DNA of 64,000 nucleotides from Laguncularia racemosa. Its lineage: Eukaryota; Streptophyta; Magnoliopsida; Myrtales; Combretaceae. The stretch lies in assembly GCA_037954665.1 (NCBI GenBank), contig JBBMOL010000023.1, positions 1,922,001 to 1,986,000 of the forward strand, in the 5' to 3' direction. Numbering within the stretch: position 1 is the first letter of the stretch; every line of letters starts with the position of its first letter. The notes below the pieces were generated by a model. It worked only from the letters and a program-made list of their open reading frames with translations, ran no database searches and was not told where the DNA came from. The position numbers were made by a program, and so were the translations under genes. This document shows, in pieces, positions 1 to 12,662 of the stretch.

Positions 1-3000
1 CTCTCTTAAATTGAATGTATGTATTTTAACTTCAAAACTCATTTTTGGCCTTAAAAAAATAATCTTAATCATTGAGTAAGTTATTTTAATCCTCGAAAGA
101 CCACTTTTTGCAATTTTCTTATTTTGCTTATTTTTAGTTTTATTTTTGCTTATTTTATTCTTCTTCTTCTTTTTTGTCTTTTTTTTTTTTCTCATTTACA
201 TTTTTTCTTGCATTTTTTTTCTAATTTTTTTTTGTCTTTTTTCAAAATTTTTTATTTCTTGGATTTTATTAGGTATTTCCTTACTTCCTACTTTGTTAGG
301 GCTTTTCTTACTTCTGTTATCTATCTATTTATTTATTGAATTAAGAACTAAAAGGGAAACAAAAATGGAATATCTACACAAAAATTTGAAACACTTTCTC
401 CACCTTGGGTTCTAAATAGTCATCTGATGAGTTACTTCCACTAAAGGTTAGAGTTTTCATTTTGATGGTTGCAAATCCCTTCAATGTATTTCTTTAGCCA
501 AAAGAATGAAAAAGTCCCTACATTGTATTCTCTTCCCCAAACAGCATGATAAATCTAATACAGGCGATGCAACAATCATGCAAAGGGAATACAGTAAAAA
601 AAAAATAAAGAAAAAAAAAGGAATCATGCTAATCATCTCAATCAACTATCCAATTAGATTTGAAAAAGTGAACTTTTGGTGGCTAATATGTGATTATAAC
701 GGATCTATCATGGTGGAAATAGATGAAAAATGGTGAATTTGTGAATCTTTTGCCACGAAATCAAGAGTAGCATATAGAATTGTGAGAAACGAATTGAGTT
801 GTAAAAATAATGTAAATAAGGAGAACAAAGAGAGGAGAAACGGACAGCACTTTATCATAGAAAACCTCAATGCTAGGAAGAAACCATGGAAGAACAACAT
901 TCATTATCATGAAAATGAGGAGAGTAAAGAAATTATAAAATTCTCTTACCAACTCAAAAGAGTCTCACGTAAACCTCTTAAGGATAACACTTGATTTTTC
1001 CCAACTATACTATGTGACAAAAATGATACTGTAGAAATCTTGAAGGTCCTACTTAGTATCCTGTGCTAAAGTAGGAAACAGGTAATATCTTATATTACAA
1101 AATATGAAAATAAACAACACATAAATGAAGGGTTTAGTCCAACACCTAAAGGGGTATGATCGACTGCCAAATGAGCTCGATCGACTGCCTGATGGGGGCA
1201 CGGTCAACAACTACATAAGCAAAGTCAACTGCTTGAAGGGGCATCGTTGGCTATAACATCAGCTTGGTTGACTGCTCCAAGCATTAGTCAGTTGTTGGTT
1301 GCAAATTGCATTTGGCAAACAGCCATTGGTTTAACCAGGTTATTCACCCAAGTCCGAGAGCACTTCTCTAACTTTGGTCGATTGATATTCGAACTTTGCA
1401 TATCCTAATTAACTAGACATGCCCGTAAAGGAGTCTTAGTATATGCTGGGTTTTATCATCAAGCCACATCCAATATCGAATGTAAGGATCCACGGTCTTA
1501 TGATCTATAAATCTATGGTGGAGGAAAGGGAAAGGGTTTGGAAGGTACCCTTGAAGGTCAGAGTTTTCAAAGAACCTTTTAGAGTCAGAGAGAGAGAGTG
1601 TGTTTCATGTACATGAGAAGCCAATAAACATATATTTTATCTATATATATAGGGATGTGGAGGATGCTATCAAATGCGTGTACCATGAGTCGTGCGGTTC
1701 ACATTAGCATAAAGCAGGGATATGACTTTAAATGACAACTTTAAGTAGATGACTTAAATAAAGAAGGCTCAAGGATGAGGAATAGGCAGCCTTATTAAGA
1801 TAACAAACCTGTAACAGGCGGAGGAATAAAAAAACGACGACTCCGTAGTTCTTGAAATTCAAAGAGGAACAATTTGAATCTTAATTGATTTGTAGTTTTT
1901 CGGTCTCTATTCAATTCTCAAGTATGGAAAAATAGACTCTTGTTTTGGTCATTCCTTAATTATGTTAAGTGATGAAAAATCATTAAATATATATAGAATT
2001 TGGTGCTCTATGATCACCCTTGGATTTCCTTGATGATTGACTAATGAGATGATCTAACCTTTTCATAGGCTTCTAATGAGTTCAAGCCTGTAGATAGCCT
2101 TGCTAAATGTATAAGCTTGCAGAAAGAGGTTAAGGTTGGTCTAACAGGCCTCAATAGTTTCTATTTGAAGCTTATCAAGTTAAAATCTTTCTAAGTCATC
2201 TCAATAATTGGGTTTGATTATTTAGACCCTATTATTTATTTAAATAATTAATCCATGTAACTATTAAGTCTAGCCCAATTTGATATAAGTATATTTCAAC
2301 CCTCCATAATATTCAATTGGTTCAATTACTTATATTGGTTTGATCTCCCCTCCTAGATTAATTATCCAAAAGTTCCCTTATTTGCTAGAGTTAAAATATG
2401 AAACATAAAAATCTGTCAATATACTGGATGAGTTGATTAGGTAAAACTAATAACAAGTCTCCCTTGTTTTCCCTTTACAATTGTACATTGTAAGGGGTGA
2501 GATGAGTGAATTGAACTTAGTTCATCGAAGTGATAAAACAATATTTATGTCATACAAGCTACAAGGCCTTGGCAATAACTGAGTTTTCGTTGTGACACAA
2601 CTGGATACAAGCATTTGGCAGTAAGTTTGGACCTATCTGCACCATGTCGGGCTATTGGCCGCTCATGACTATTCATTAGGCTACATCTGCCCCGAGAATA
2701 AATTCAGGAACCCCTGCTTGTCACGTTTATCCATTATGTCCAATGAATGGCCTAACAGTTGATTAGGTATAGCAATAACAGTTTGATGCCAACATCTTTC
2801 TGGTTTTAACTTTGTAATGTTCCTTCAAAATCGATAGGCTAGAGTCGACAATCGTGAAATTTCACAAATTTGATGCAAATTTAATGCCATGAGCATTTTA
2901 GATTCACTTGAAGGAAGTTGAATCTGGCTTAGCTGTTGGCAGTATTCTTACTTAGATAGAAAGTTAACCATGAATCGCTAACATTAGCAAATTTTTCAGG

Positions 3001-3343
3001 GTAGATTTTTCTTAGATAGCATGAAACTTGATTCAATAGCCATAATCTTGGAACAATATCGAATCAACATTGTTGCTATCAAATAAGACATCGCATCAAC
3101 AGAGAAAATTTACATACAAATATCCTATCTACGCCACATTGCTAACAACGTAAGGTCATGCGTGTAAATGTATTAAACTCATAATACAACAGCAATAAGA
3201 GTTATAGCTGCAATAACCTGCCACCATCTTGGTTTTTGATGATTTTTAAGTACTGAAAACGTTTGGGGTAGATCAACCGACCTTGTCAGATAGCGCATGG
3301 AGCATGGTGCATGGATGTTTGTTTTCTGCCCTTTTTTTTCAAA
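1..3343. other. Intergenic DNA, no gene recognised
   Basis: No coding region can be supported. Positions about 120-260 are a long T/TC-rich tract; open frames there are low-complexity runs of Phe and Leu. About 1140-1950 is less AT-rich. It has a CTATAAATC box near 1505, a GA-repeat leader (about 1587-1600) and a purine-rich block after it, a layout seen in plant LTRs, but I found no partner repeat or LTR ends. The part from about 2460 to 3300 holds nothing I recognise and should include the 3' untranslated region and downstream flank of the FKBP gene, which ends at 3344 on the minus strand. Confidence 0.5.
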
Positions 3344-6300
3344 CTAAACCATCCTGGAGAGCATGTTTCGGGAGATCTCAGCCTGACAATTTGTATATTC
3401 TCTTTTCTGATCTTTCAGCTCCTTGTACAATAGTTTCACGTCCCTAAAATCAACATGCCAAAACGTGAATCTCAAGGCAAGCAGAATTTGTACAATAGTT
3501 TCTCGTCCCTAAAATCAACATGCCAAAACGTGAATCTCAAGGCAAGCAGAAGAATTTTCATCAAAAGGGGCTATCCTAGAATTTATTGAATCAAGCAGTT
3601 TCGTCAGGAATGGAAGTATCAGACCAGAAAAGCACTTGGGTTTGGGTAAATTGGAAGAATTACGTACTTGTTATGTGGTTGGATAATTAGAGCTTTGTTG
3701 ATATCAGCCTCAGCCTTTTCTAGATCACAACATTTTAAATATGCCTGTGATCTTCTGTAAAGTGCTTTGATATTGCTAGAATCAATTTCTAAAACCTGTC
3801 AAAAAGCGAAACATTAGTTATGCGACTATTTTCTAGCTGCACCAAGAAAATTTCGATTAATTCATCCTGAAAAATGGAACTCTAGAAAAATAGGCCTGTT
3901 TTGGTAAATTCCATTCATTGGAATCCAATTTGCTCCGATTTTTAACAAGAATTTAGTGAATATCTGAGTATATGGATAAAAATATGATCATACTTGCATC
4001 CAATTCCTTGGAATCTATTGAGTAATAGGAGAGGGGAATAGAATTTCAAGGAATTAAGAGCTACCGATGAATTTTTATGGCTCATACCATGGAACTCTTA
4101 TTAAAAGTAAGAACAAATTTGGTTTCATGGATTTCAGTTCTATGAAATTAACTAAAATGAGGGTAAATAAGAAAATAGAAGGGAGAATAGACTAATACAC
4201 CTTTGTACATAGTCTAGAAACTTCATTATGATGCCCTAATCTTAGTTTACAAGCTGCATTGTTCAAATAGCATGACAATCTTAGAGCATTTGCTATGTTC
4301 TTCTCTTCATCTGTGAAGGAGTGATCAAACTCCAGATACCTTGCAGCCTGTAGACAGGTTCTGATGATTAAATCTTGAACATAAAATTGTTCATTGCCCC
4401 TAATCTAATTTTGTATTACCTTTTCATATTTAATTGAAGCATGCCAAAACCTCCCATCCTTGAATAGAGAATTCCCATCATTCTTCTTTTTTTCACATGC
4501 TTCGATTTTCTCCTTAGTGTCCAATTTCCAAAATGGTTTCTCCTATAAAATACAAGTCATTGCTCAAGGAGATAGAATTTTTAGAGGAAGAAAAAAGGAC
4601 CAAAAAAAAAGAAAAAACCTTGATGAAATCAATTAAGTGCACTTCATAATGGATAGTTGAATTGGAAGCCATCCCTAAATTGCCTTGCCCAACAGTGGAG
4701 TTTCTATAGATGGTCACAATGGCCTGTTCGCCTTTCTTCATGGACATGATTGCTCTCTCAAGATCCTCGTTTATTTGCTCTGCATTAGCAAGGTTGTATA
4801 AGTAACAGCTCCATATATTACTTAAACAAAACAAGGCTAATGATCAATAGAACTGTGCAGCAGGAAAAGCAGTAAAGTACCTTCTAGACAAACAAATTCA
4901 TATGGTTCCTCGGTTGATCCCCTAGTCTCAAAAATTGTCTCATTGTCAAGCTTACCAATATAGATCACTGAAGAAGAAGACAATTAACAAAATCTATAGT
5001 TATGACAGTTATCAATTTACTTGAAGAACACTACAAGCAAATGCTTAAGGAAGTACCCTTTACTCTAGATCCTTCGCTTGGGTGTTCAAAGCCTTCACCT
5101 GATTCTACAGTCTTCTTTAATACCTTCTTATCTCCAGTGACATCAACTATACTTTTCCAAGATATCAACTCAAGGTGGATAACCAGATTGGAACCAACTG
5201 TGGCAACATCGGTCTTGCTTCTAGAACCATTCTCATTATGCCTGAAGCCATCTGAAGAAAGCATCCATTTGATGGACTTAAAATAATGGAAAGATTAACG
5301 AAACTAATTTTTCAACTGACATGAGACAATCTTGCAATGCATGAGATACTGGAAACATACAAGAAAACTTCACTGCTAACTCTGCTTCCTCACCCCTTCT
5401 CATCGTTTTCACCGCTATGCTCAAGGCAGGACATAAAAAAAATGATCCTGAGATAGAAACCATCCAAGGAATGTGTCAGGAAAATTTCTATGGAAGACAT
5501 AAAATGTGAGGAAACTAGGAAGTAAAAGAGGGATTTTCCAACATTTTATTACCTATTTGGAACTCAACCCCTTCATCAGATTTGGCAATAACGGTTCCAT
5601 CCACAAGCCTTGCTTCATACTTGACTACAAAATAGTTCACTCGCATTATAGAGAAATCTTGATTACTTAGATCATCATGAGCTTTTAAAATTTATCGTAA
5701 GATGTCCCACTTATTCACCAGTAAATATTAAAATCACACCAGATCTAATAAATTTAAATTTTTAGATTGGTTGTCTGTTAATCCAAAACTTATCATGCTA
5801 TAAAAAAGGAAGGTCTTGAGTTCAAACTCCCACGTACTTATTCAACCCTATGAGTTTAAAGTTTTAGATTCAATGGTTGTAAAACTAAAACCTATTGCCA
5901 ATAGATTGTCTCATACCTTCACATGATATTTTTCTCATATACCTATGCTACGAATGGATACAAATAGATATTACCTAAAACTTCATCAGCATCCTTAGGT
6001 GTAGCCCACCCCACTCCATCCTTCACTATCTTTTTGAGTACTCCACCATCGCCTGTCAAATCCCTGATGCTGATCCATGTTATGAGTTCAATGTCAAACA
6101 CAAGAGTTGAATTGGGAGGAATCAGTGGTGGAGAGCCAGCTTCACCATAAGCCAACTTTGGCGGTATTGTGAAGATTGCTCTCTCACCCTTCTTCATTGT
6201 TGCAACTCCCACATCCCATCCTTTTATGACTTCACCTGAGAATTACATTCCAATCAACAAAATCCGGTAAGTACAGACAAATAAAAATTTTACAAGCGAG

Positions 6301-7264
6301 AGATCTTGTAGCTACTCACCATAGTTTTAATGACAAAGAGGTTTGTGTACTACATTTTTATTTATTCTTGCCTAACACTAACTATGCACCCCGCATGGCA
6401 TATCAAACCTTATGAATCTTTTTCCGCAGCTCAGGATGGAAATGAAACGAAAAACCAGCACAACCCTAACTCATTTTTGTACTTCCGTACTATAATTCAG
6501 CGATTAAATTGGTCATATGCATTTTGGAACTTCACTCACCTAAAAGCAGGTCTCACTTGAGAATATATGTCAAATACAGTCATACTAATGCCTTCAGTAT
6601 AAATATTACAACAATCTCCCAATCCGTGTTTTTATAGGCATAATTTTCAATCATAGTATGCTACCATATATTGAAAAGCCAAAAGTAGGCCCTGTTAATC
6701 AATTCTTATACACAGGGCAAGGACATGGACGAACAGGGTGAAGACTGGAAATTTTATCCAAATACTCGTACTTAGGCTCTTCATTCGATACTAAGTTTCT
6801 AGTCATAGGTCTGGAAAGAAGTTAAATCATTACAATTACTAAACCAACTCGAAACAGTATTTGTTATTTGATTATCGGAGCATTCAAAGTGAAGCAACAA
6901 GGAACACCACTAGACAAGATAAAAACAAAACAACTAAAGAACTTAAAATACTTGCAACTTACATTGGCCTAATTTGAATTTAAACGAAGTTCCTTCTTTA
7001 CAGGAATCGATTCTCGAACCGTCCTTGATACGCCCGGTGAAACGAACTGCAACATTCGAACTTTATAAATCAAATAAACTCCATCAGAACTTAGATAAGA
7101 ACATTCATACGTAAAAAATACTATTTACCTTCGACCTCGTCGCCATGGAACGGAGTATGCCACGAGGTTCCTTTTCGAATAGTTTGTTTCTTAAGGCCTT
7201 CCTTTCCAACTTCTATCTCTAAGTTTTCAAGTTTAGTTTCATCCTTAGAAGAGGAGACATCCAT
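3344..7264 (-). CDS. FKBP-type peptidyl-prolyl isomerase with three FKBP modules and TPR (ROF1/FKBP62-like)
   Basis: Twelve exons on the minus strand: 7264-7129, 7046-6963, 6235-5975, 5624-5553, 5447-5361, 5251-5057, 4967-4881, 4779-4619, 4542-4420, 4347-4201, 3795-3668 and 3443-3344. All introns are GT..AG, phases agree, and the total is 1581 bases (526 residues plus stop). FKBP module 1 (about 24-127) keeps the VIKGW signature (76-80), an Asp at 59 and Tyr 103, so it may isomerise prolyl bonds; the usual Phe before the Asp is Ile. Modules 2 (about 128-245) and 3 (about 246-360) are diverged and look non-catalytic. A TPR domain (about 372-494) keeps the five two-carboxylate clamp residues K381, N385, N432, K461 and R465, which in this family bind the C-terminus of HSP90. 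Known relatives act in cytosol and nucleus in heat-stress tolerance; that role is inferred here. The in-frame ATG at 7393 would add 43 residues encoded largely by a CT-repeat leader, so I chose 7264. It is slightly shorter than ROF1 (about 550 residues). Confidence 0.88.
3423..3552. repeat. 65-bp tandem duplication across the last splice acceptor of the FKBP gene
   Basis: Two adjacent 65-bp copies (3423-3487 and 3488-3552) differ at one internal base and the last base. Each contains the minus-strand acceptor of the final FKBP exon, so two AG acceptors lie 65 bp apart. The downstream one (exon starting at 3443) gives the family-like C-terminus. The upstream one (exon starting at 3508) keeps the same phase but reaches a stop after about a dozen codons. 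Confidence 0.9.
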
Positions 7265-7320
7265 TGAGTTGAAAAAGGGGGAGAAAGAGAGAGAGAGAAA
7301 GAGAGGATGTCCACTGTCCA
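7265..7320 (-). promoter_or_regulatory. Pyrimidine-rich 5' leader of the FKBP gene
   Basis: Read on the minus strand, the bases before the ATG at 7264 are an almost pure CT tract, including a run of CT repeats (plus-strand GA repeats at about 7280-7304). Such leaders are common in plant 5' untranslated regions. This supports starting translation at 7264 rather than at the in-frame ATG at 7393, which would translate the tract. Confidence 0.5.
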
Positions 7321-7393
7321 GCTGAAGATAAGCTATTGTTGGTTTCCCTCCATTTGATGGTTTCAGTTGAGATTTTTCTGTTATGAACGTCAT

Positions 7394-8228
7394 GGTGTGG
7401 GACCACAGTAATGGGCCTGACGCCCAAGTTGGGTTGAACCGTCTTAGGGGATAGGGTGTATTTTTATTTTTATTTTTTTTAAGAGAACCTTATTGGTATA
7501 ATAGATGTATGTTAATATCCTTTACTAGTTTGGCGGTGAAAAATAATGGAGATGGTCGACCGTAGGTGGGGATGGGAAAATGCTGATGGAATACGACATC
7601 CTATTTTTAAATGAAAATTTATTATCTATTTTTCATTAGTATTTTTATAGTGGTTAATTGACTCCTATCTTAAAATTATTATGATAGTATTTGACAATTA
7701 GAAAGTTTTGATTATTACAAATTGCAAAAAGTAAAAAAAAAAAAAAATCAACAAAAAGCATTCCAAACGAATATTTACCCTGTATTTCATTTATTGGTAT
7801 CCATTCACATAATTTTATATTTAAATAAATGTAAAATCTTTTTTAAGATTACTGCATTAATTTTTTTAATTAATCTCCTAATATTTTTTCATCAGTGCTC
7901 ACTTTGGTACCATAGACTATTCATAATTAAAATTATCCTTCTCTAATTTATAGTTACCTAACTAATTTTTCAAAAAGATATATACAATATACTCTAAAGA
8001 ATGGTATATAGCACTATGAGAGGGTATATAACTTTAAAAAAAAAATGAAAAGTGGCATAATGCCAACATATAAGTCTAAATTTTTGTTGTTTTTCCTTTT
8101 ACATCTAAAGTTTAATTCTTTTTTTCGCCTTAGTGTTTCAATTTTTAAAAGTGAGATGAATAAGTATCTCGATTAGAATAACTATTTTTTAAAATGGGAT
8201 AGTAATTTTGAAAGTACCTCAACTTTAT
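7394..8228. other. AT-rich flank upstream of the FKBP gene
   Basis: This stretch should hold the FKBP promoter on its left side (7394-7600, minus strand). The remainder is AT-rich, with an A-run near 7733-7747. I see no open gene, no RNA gene and no element with definable ends. Confidence 0.4.
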
Positions 8229-10860
8229 TGTGATGCCCCAAAATTGAAGATACCATAACTTTGCTACACACTCATATCTCAATATACATATGCAAGGCTT
8301 AGAAAACTAATTGAAACTACAAATATTATTTCCTAACCATCAAACTCTCAATTAATAATTGTCTATAAAAGAAATAATGTCAATTTAACCTATCAACTAA
8401 GGTCTCCAAATAGAATAAAGGAACAAGTCAAACAACTAAAGTATCATAAGTTCTAGTATCTAACGTCCTCTCTCTCATTGCTATATGGTTAATATGCATC
8501 ATCACTCTCACCATCAAATTATAGGCCATAACCCAAATATTCATAATGATCAACCTCCTCATAATTATCACCTAAAATGTAAATCCCAAATAAATGAATA
8601 GTAAAGCCTAATACAGAAGCTAATGTGTGCAAACATAAGTATGTGCCATACTACACAAAACTTAACATTTTATATGCTACAATAAAGTTCAATTAACGAA
8701 TTTGATTAAGTTATTGTAATTACATATCTGTCATAAAATAGATATGGAACTAGACCCCTAGAGTCATTTTAAGAATTTGGACCTTAATATGCTATTTAGA
8801 GTTGGTTTTGAAAACGTGGAGCAAATTCTTGGAGTCAATTTTGAAAATATGGAATGGATATCGAGAGACAATTTTATAATTATTGATCTTAATGGTCTAT
8901 GTAAAACCCAAAAAATCAATAAGCTAAATTTCTAATATTAATATTATTAAAGATAACAGTTAAAATCATTATTAGGTACAATTTGGCACCTCGAATTTCT
9001 CCATACCATCAAATTAAGGCATTTTAAGAAACAATTACAATCATAGTTCAAATATTTTCACAAAACCACAAAAGTATGAGAATCAACCTTGAAAAAGTTT
9101 GATAATATAAATTATATAACATTCTTAACTCGGGTACAATAATCCATTGAAGGCTATTAAATATGACATAGAATATATATGTGACTAAAATTTAAATTTA
9201 TCTTATTTCCATATTGATAATATCATTATCAAGGATAACCTGTTGAATGGCATTCACATAGAATATCTATGCCACTAAGATCTAAATTATCTTATTTCCA
9301 TATTCATAATATCATTATCGAGGATAACCTATTGAATGGCATTCTAAGTATAAAATGGGACATGTACAAATCTATAAATTGAACATGCATCTCTCTATTA
9401 ATACCAATAACAACAATAATAACCAAAGTAATAACAATATGAATGACGAAGTAGTGGTTAGTATTTAAAATTGAAATGGAAAAATTCAAAATCCGACCTG
9501 ATAATATTTGATAATGTAAAACTATAAAACCTATAGTATTAGAAATGATTTTCATAAATAGAAATACAATATAAGAATTCTAGATTGAAAAGAAATAATG
9601 CAACTGGAAAAGATATAGTAATAACCACTATGACCTATAAGCTCCAGATAAAAATCATATATAAGGTGTTAATACAAATAACATTATTACAAGGCACAAT
9701 AACTTTTGTTAAGATGATATCAAGCTTTCATGGTTATGATAATAAATAAATAAAGGAATCATTCCATGGTTGTAACCGTAGAAATAAAGTGTTTATATAT
9801 AATGGTAGCTAACATGAAACTTAAAACTTAAGAGCATGGTAATTTCTAATGGAATTTAATCTAAAAAATAATTAAACCGTACAAATTGAAACATAAAAGA
9901 AAAAAAAAGTAAAAGTAAACAAGTTGTTGTCGTTACCAATTTAACAAGATAAGCTAAGCAGTTGTATAAATTTACAATTCTACACTAAACGGTTTTAAAA
10001 AGGTTGAGTACTATATACACACAAACTAAGACAATGGAAACTTATAAATCCTGATTAACGAGTGTATAAGCAAGGGACGAATGAGAATGAGTAAACAAAT
10101 AGTGAACACTAAAGAACATTGTAAATATGAAATTATGTGAGACAATTAAATATATAAAATATGGGAGAAGAATCAAGCCTACTTAAAACAAAAGGAATAA
10201 TTTATAACCCTTAAGACCCAAATACAAATTACAAATAATGAGTTCTATGTAGTCTTAAAAAAAATGAAAAGGATAATTTTGAAAATTGACAAATCTAATG
10301 TAAGTTTGATATCCCATGCTATAATTGTATCTTAGAAACAGAACACTTGGAACTTCCAAAAACCAAGGTAAAATTTTTAATAGGATCTTACAAGACTCGT
10401 GTAGAATCAAACAAAACCTTAACTTTGAATTAAAAGACTAATTTTATTATAATTCTAAAATCCTAATCTTACGCAATATTTTTAAAACAAACCTAAATGT
10501 TAGGAAACGTTGAACCCTAAAAACATTGAGAAATGAATAAGCAATACTAGGTAACGAGTAATTACTTTATGAAGCCTTCAAAGTGAGAAATGCAGTAAAG
10601 CATCCCCCCACTCTCCTTTATCGTCGCCCTTAAAAGCCCCCATTCCCATTTTATTTTATCATTTCTCTCACACGAACCGTCGCTGGCAACTGCTTCTTCT
10701 ACCTTTCGAAACCCCGACCACCACAGCCCTTCCCAGACCACCGTTGACACCTGCTCCTTCTTCCTTACTCTTTTTTTTTTTTTCCTTTCCTTCCAACGAG
10801 CGGCACCTGTTTTTGGCCGAGAAAGCAGAGTAAATGGCTGCTCAGTTTTGGATGTCAAGC
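8229..10860 (-). repeat. Possible large gypsy-type LTR relic in minus orientation
   Basis: The left edge (from 8229, TGTGATGCCCCAAAATT) resembles the reverse complement of the GGGGTGTTACA-like 3' end of Del/Tekay chromovirus LTRs. At the other side, about 10560-10860 is a block much richer in GC than its surroundings. Read on the minus strand it has an A/T-rich TATA-like stretch (about 10655) and a purine-rich leader, as LTR promoters do. The AT-rich middle has no coding capacity. I found no clear 5-bp target duplication and no second LTR, so the extent is a guess. Confidence 0.33.
9171..9344. repeat. Two-copy tandem duplication, about 87 bp
   Basis: Two adjacent diverged copies (about 9171-9256 and 9257-9344) share GGATAACCTATTGAATGGCA-like ends and a TATCTTATTTCCATATT core. 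They lie inside the putative LTR relic. Confidence 0.7.
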
Positions 10861-12238
10861 TTTAGTTAAATTAAAATTATTCCAACGTGCACCAGTATGT
10901 GCAAGCAAGAACCACCAAGTGGAGTAAGGGTCATTCATCATCGAGCATCGCTTCGTCGTTCGATGTCGAATCCCCGTCAGGTCGCAAACATTTAAAGTTA
11001 CCCTAGTAAGCTAAGGTAATGTTTGGTTTTCTATATTTCGTTTTACTAATCGGATAAAATTTTTGTTCTTTATTTGGTTTGAAAAATTGGTTTGAGTATT
11101 AGATAAAAAAAATGTTAGAGTACTAAACAAAATGACTAAAATTTGTACAATGTCAAATACAGTACAAAAAAAGTGTTAAGAGTACATGATAAAAAAAGTG
11201 TTGGAGTATTGAACTTTATTTTAATAGTGATGCTAGTTTGTTAATACTAGTTCTTATATTATCACTTATTATATTAAGGATATTGGTTTAATTTATTTAC
11301 TATTGGAATTTGTAATATGAATTAAAATATTGTAATTTAATAAAAATTATAGTTATTAAATATTAAGGCAAATTATTGTAATTTAATATATATTAATTTG
11401 TTATAATATTAATATAATTAACATTATGGTTATTAAATATAATTTATAATTTTTTATGACAATTATTAAATATAACACAAATTATTGTAATTTATAATAT
11501 GAATTATTAATTTTTTCAATCAATAGATTTACATTTATTATTTTATATAATTTTCTTAATTACATGAATTAAATAATTTCTTCAAATTATATTTTTTTAT
11601 AATATTAAAAATGTAATTAAACAATCATGATATTATACAAATGGTATAATTATAAAAAATAGCATGTTTAGTGTAGTACCTTGCAATTCCAAATAATAGA
11701 TAGGATAAAAATCTTTATCTAGTACTAAATATACCAAATATGGTACAATTTTTTTTTTTTGTTATGTTTTCTTATATTGTGTTGTCTAGTACCCTATGTA
11801 ATACTTTTATCATTTTTTTTTTACTAGGATAACTTTGAACCATGTTTTGTCACAAGGATTAATATTGGGTGCAAAAAGAATTTTATGGAGGTAACTAAAT
11901 AAACAAATAAAAAGAAATTGGAATTCATAGATGCAAACTAAATATTGTGTCTCATTCTTGTTCAACATACAAAATGGAGGACATTGAAATCCCTTTATAA
12001 TAAACAAAAATCGGTAAAATTTTGCCGCCATAAATCAAATGACATAACCTTAAAAAAAAAAAAAAGACAACTAATGACCAAACACGACAAAAAAATCTAT
12101 GTTGGCAAATTATCCATGCGGTGGGAGTAAAGTACAAAGGTAAGCGACAACTCATGTCTTAGTTGAATTTAGTGTATAGGTGATTGGCCTTTGCGGTCCT
12201 TTGGTGATCAAGAAGATAAGGTAGCTATCCTTCCAAGT
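10861..12238. other. Very AT-rich spacer
   Basis: No gene is visible. About 11260-11660 is almost entirely A and T with short direct repeats of TTATTAAATAT-type words. The GTAATGTTTGGTTTTC phrase near 11014 resembles the start of some non-autonomous plant DNA elements, but I could not find a matching inverted end. Confidence 0.4.
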
Positions 12239-12662
12239 GTGAGGTTAAGCGCGTGTTTTGTGGAAATGTGCTATACATAGTGTAATAAGAGAAGCGACAC
12301 GTATAAGGATGATCAGAGGGTAAATGAGATGTGGAGGAGCAGGCAGTCTTGATTGAGGCTTAACACTATGGTGACAGGTGGATGTTTTCGAAAGTATTAT
12401 AGTTTTAATCTTTTGAGAAAAGTTCAGTAGAATAACAACTTTTTTTAAAGAAGAGTCCTCTTTAAATGAAGATGAATTAGGTATTTATCAGATTTTGCTA
12501 TGAATTTCATTCACTAGATGGCGATGACGATCAACGGTTCTAAGTAAATGAGCTCACATATGAGTTTTTCATGGGTTTAGGCCATTAGTGGAAATGTGCG
12601 AGTCTTATTGAGAAATATTGGATCAAATTGGCCGATTTAACGGGCCTTACCCCAAGCCCACT
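12239..12662 (-). repeat. Copia-like LTR, minus orientation, decayed
   Basis: Read on the minus strand this matches 22222-22535 read on the plus strand at roughly 80% by eye. Shared landmarks are TGGGCTTGGGG at the 5' end, the GTTGATCGTC word, AAAGAGGACTCTTCTTTA, and AAAACATCCACCTGTCACCA. A TATA-like box occurs in the equivalent place of the other copy (near 22401). The 3' border at about 12239 (reverse complement ends CTCACA) is uncertain. No internal region or second LTR is seen here, so it may be a solo LTR. Confidence 0.6.

Noticed and set aside
124..415. Two overlapping plus-strand open frames rich in Phe, Leu and Ile
   Set aside because: They translate a T-rich low-complexity tract and have no domain or codon structure of a gene.
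7265..7393. Upstream in-frame ATG of the FKBP gene giving a 43-residue N-terminal extension
   Set aside because: The extension is encoded largely by the CT-repeat leader and has no counterpart in the family; the ATG at 7264 gives a family-like start.
8229..11531. Complete 3.3-kb LTR with TTTAT target duplications
   Set aside because: TTTAT after a CA at 11531 is likely chance in such AT-rich DNA, and no internal features link the two ends.
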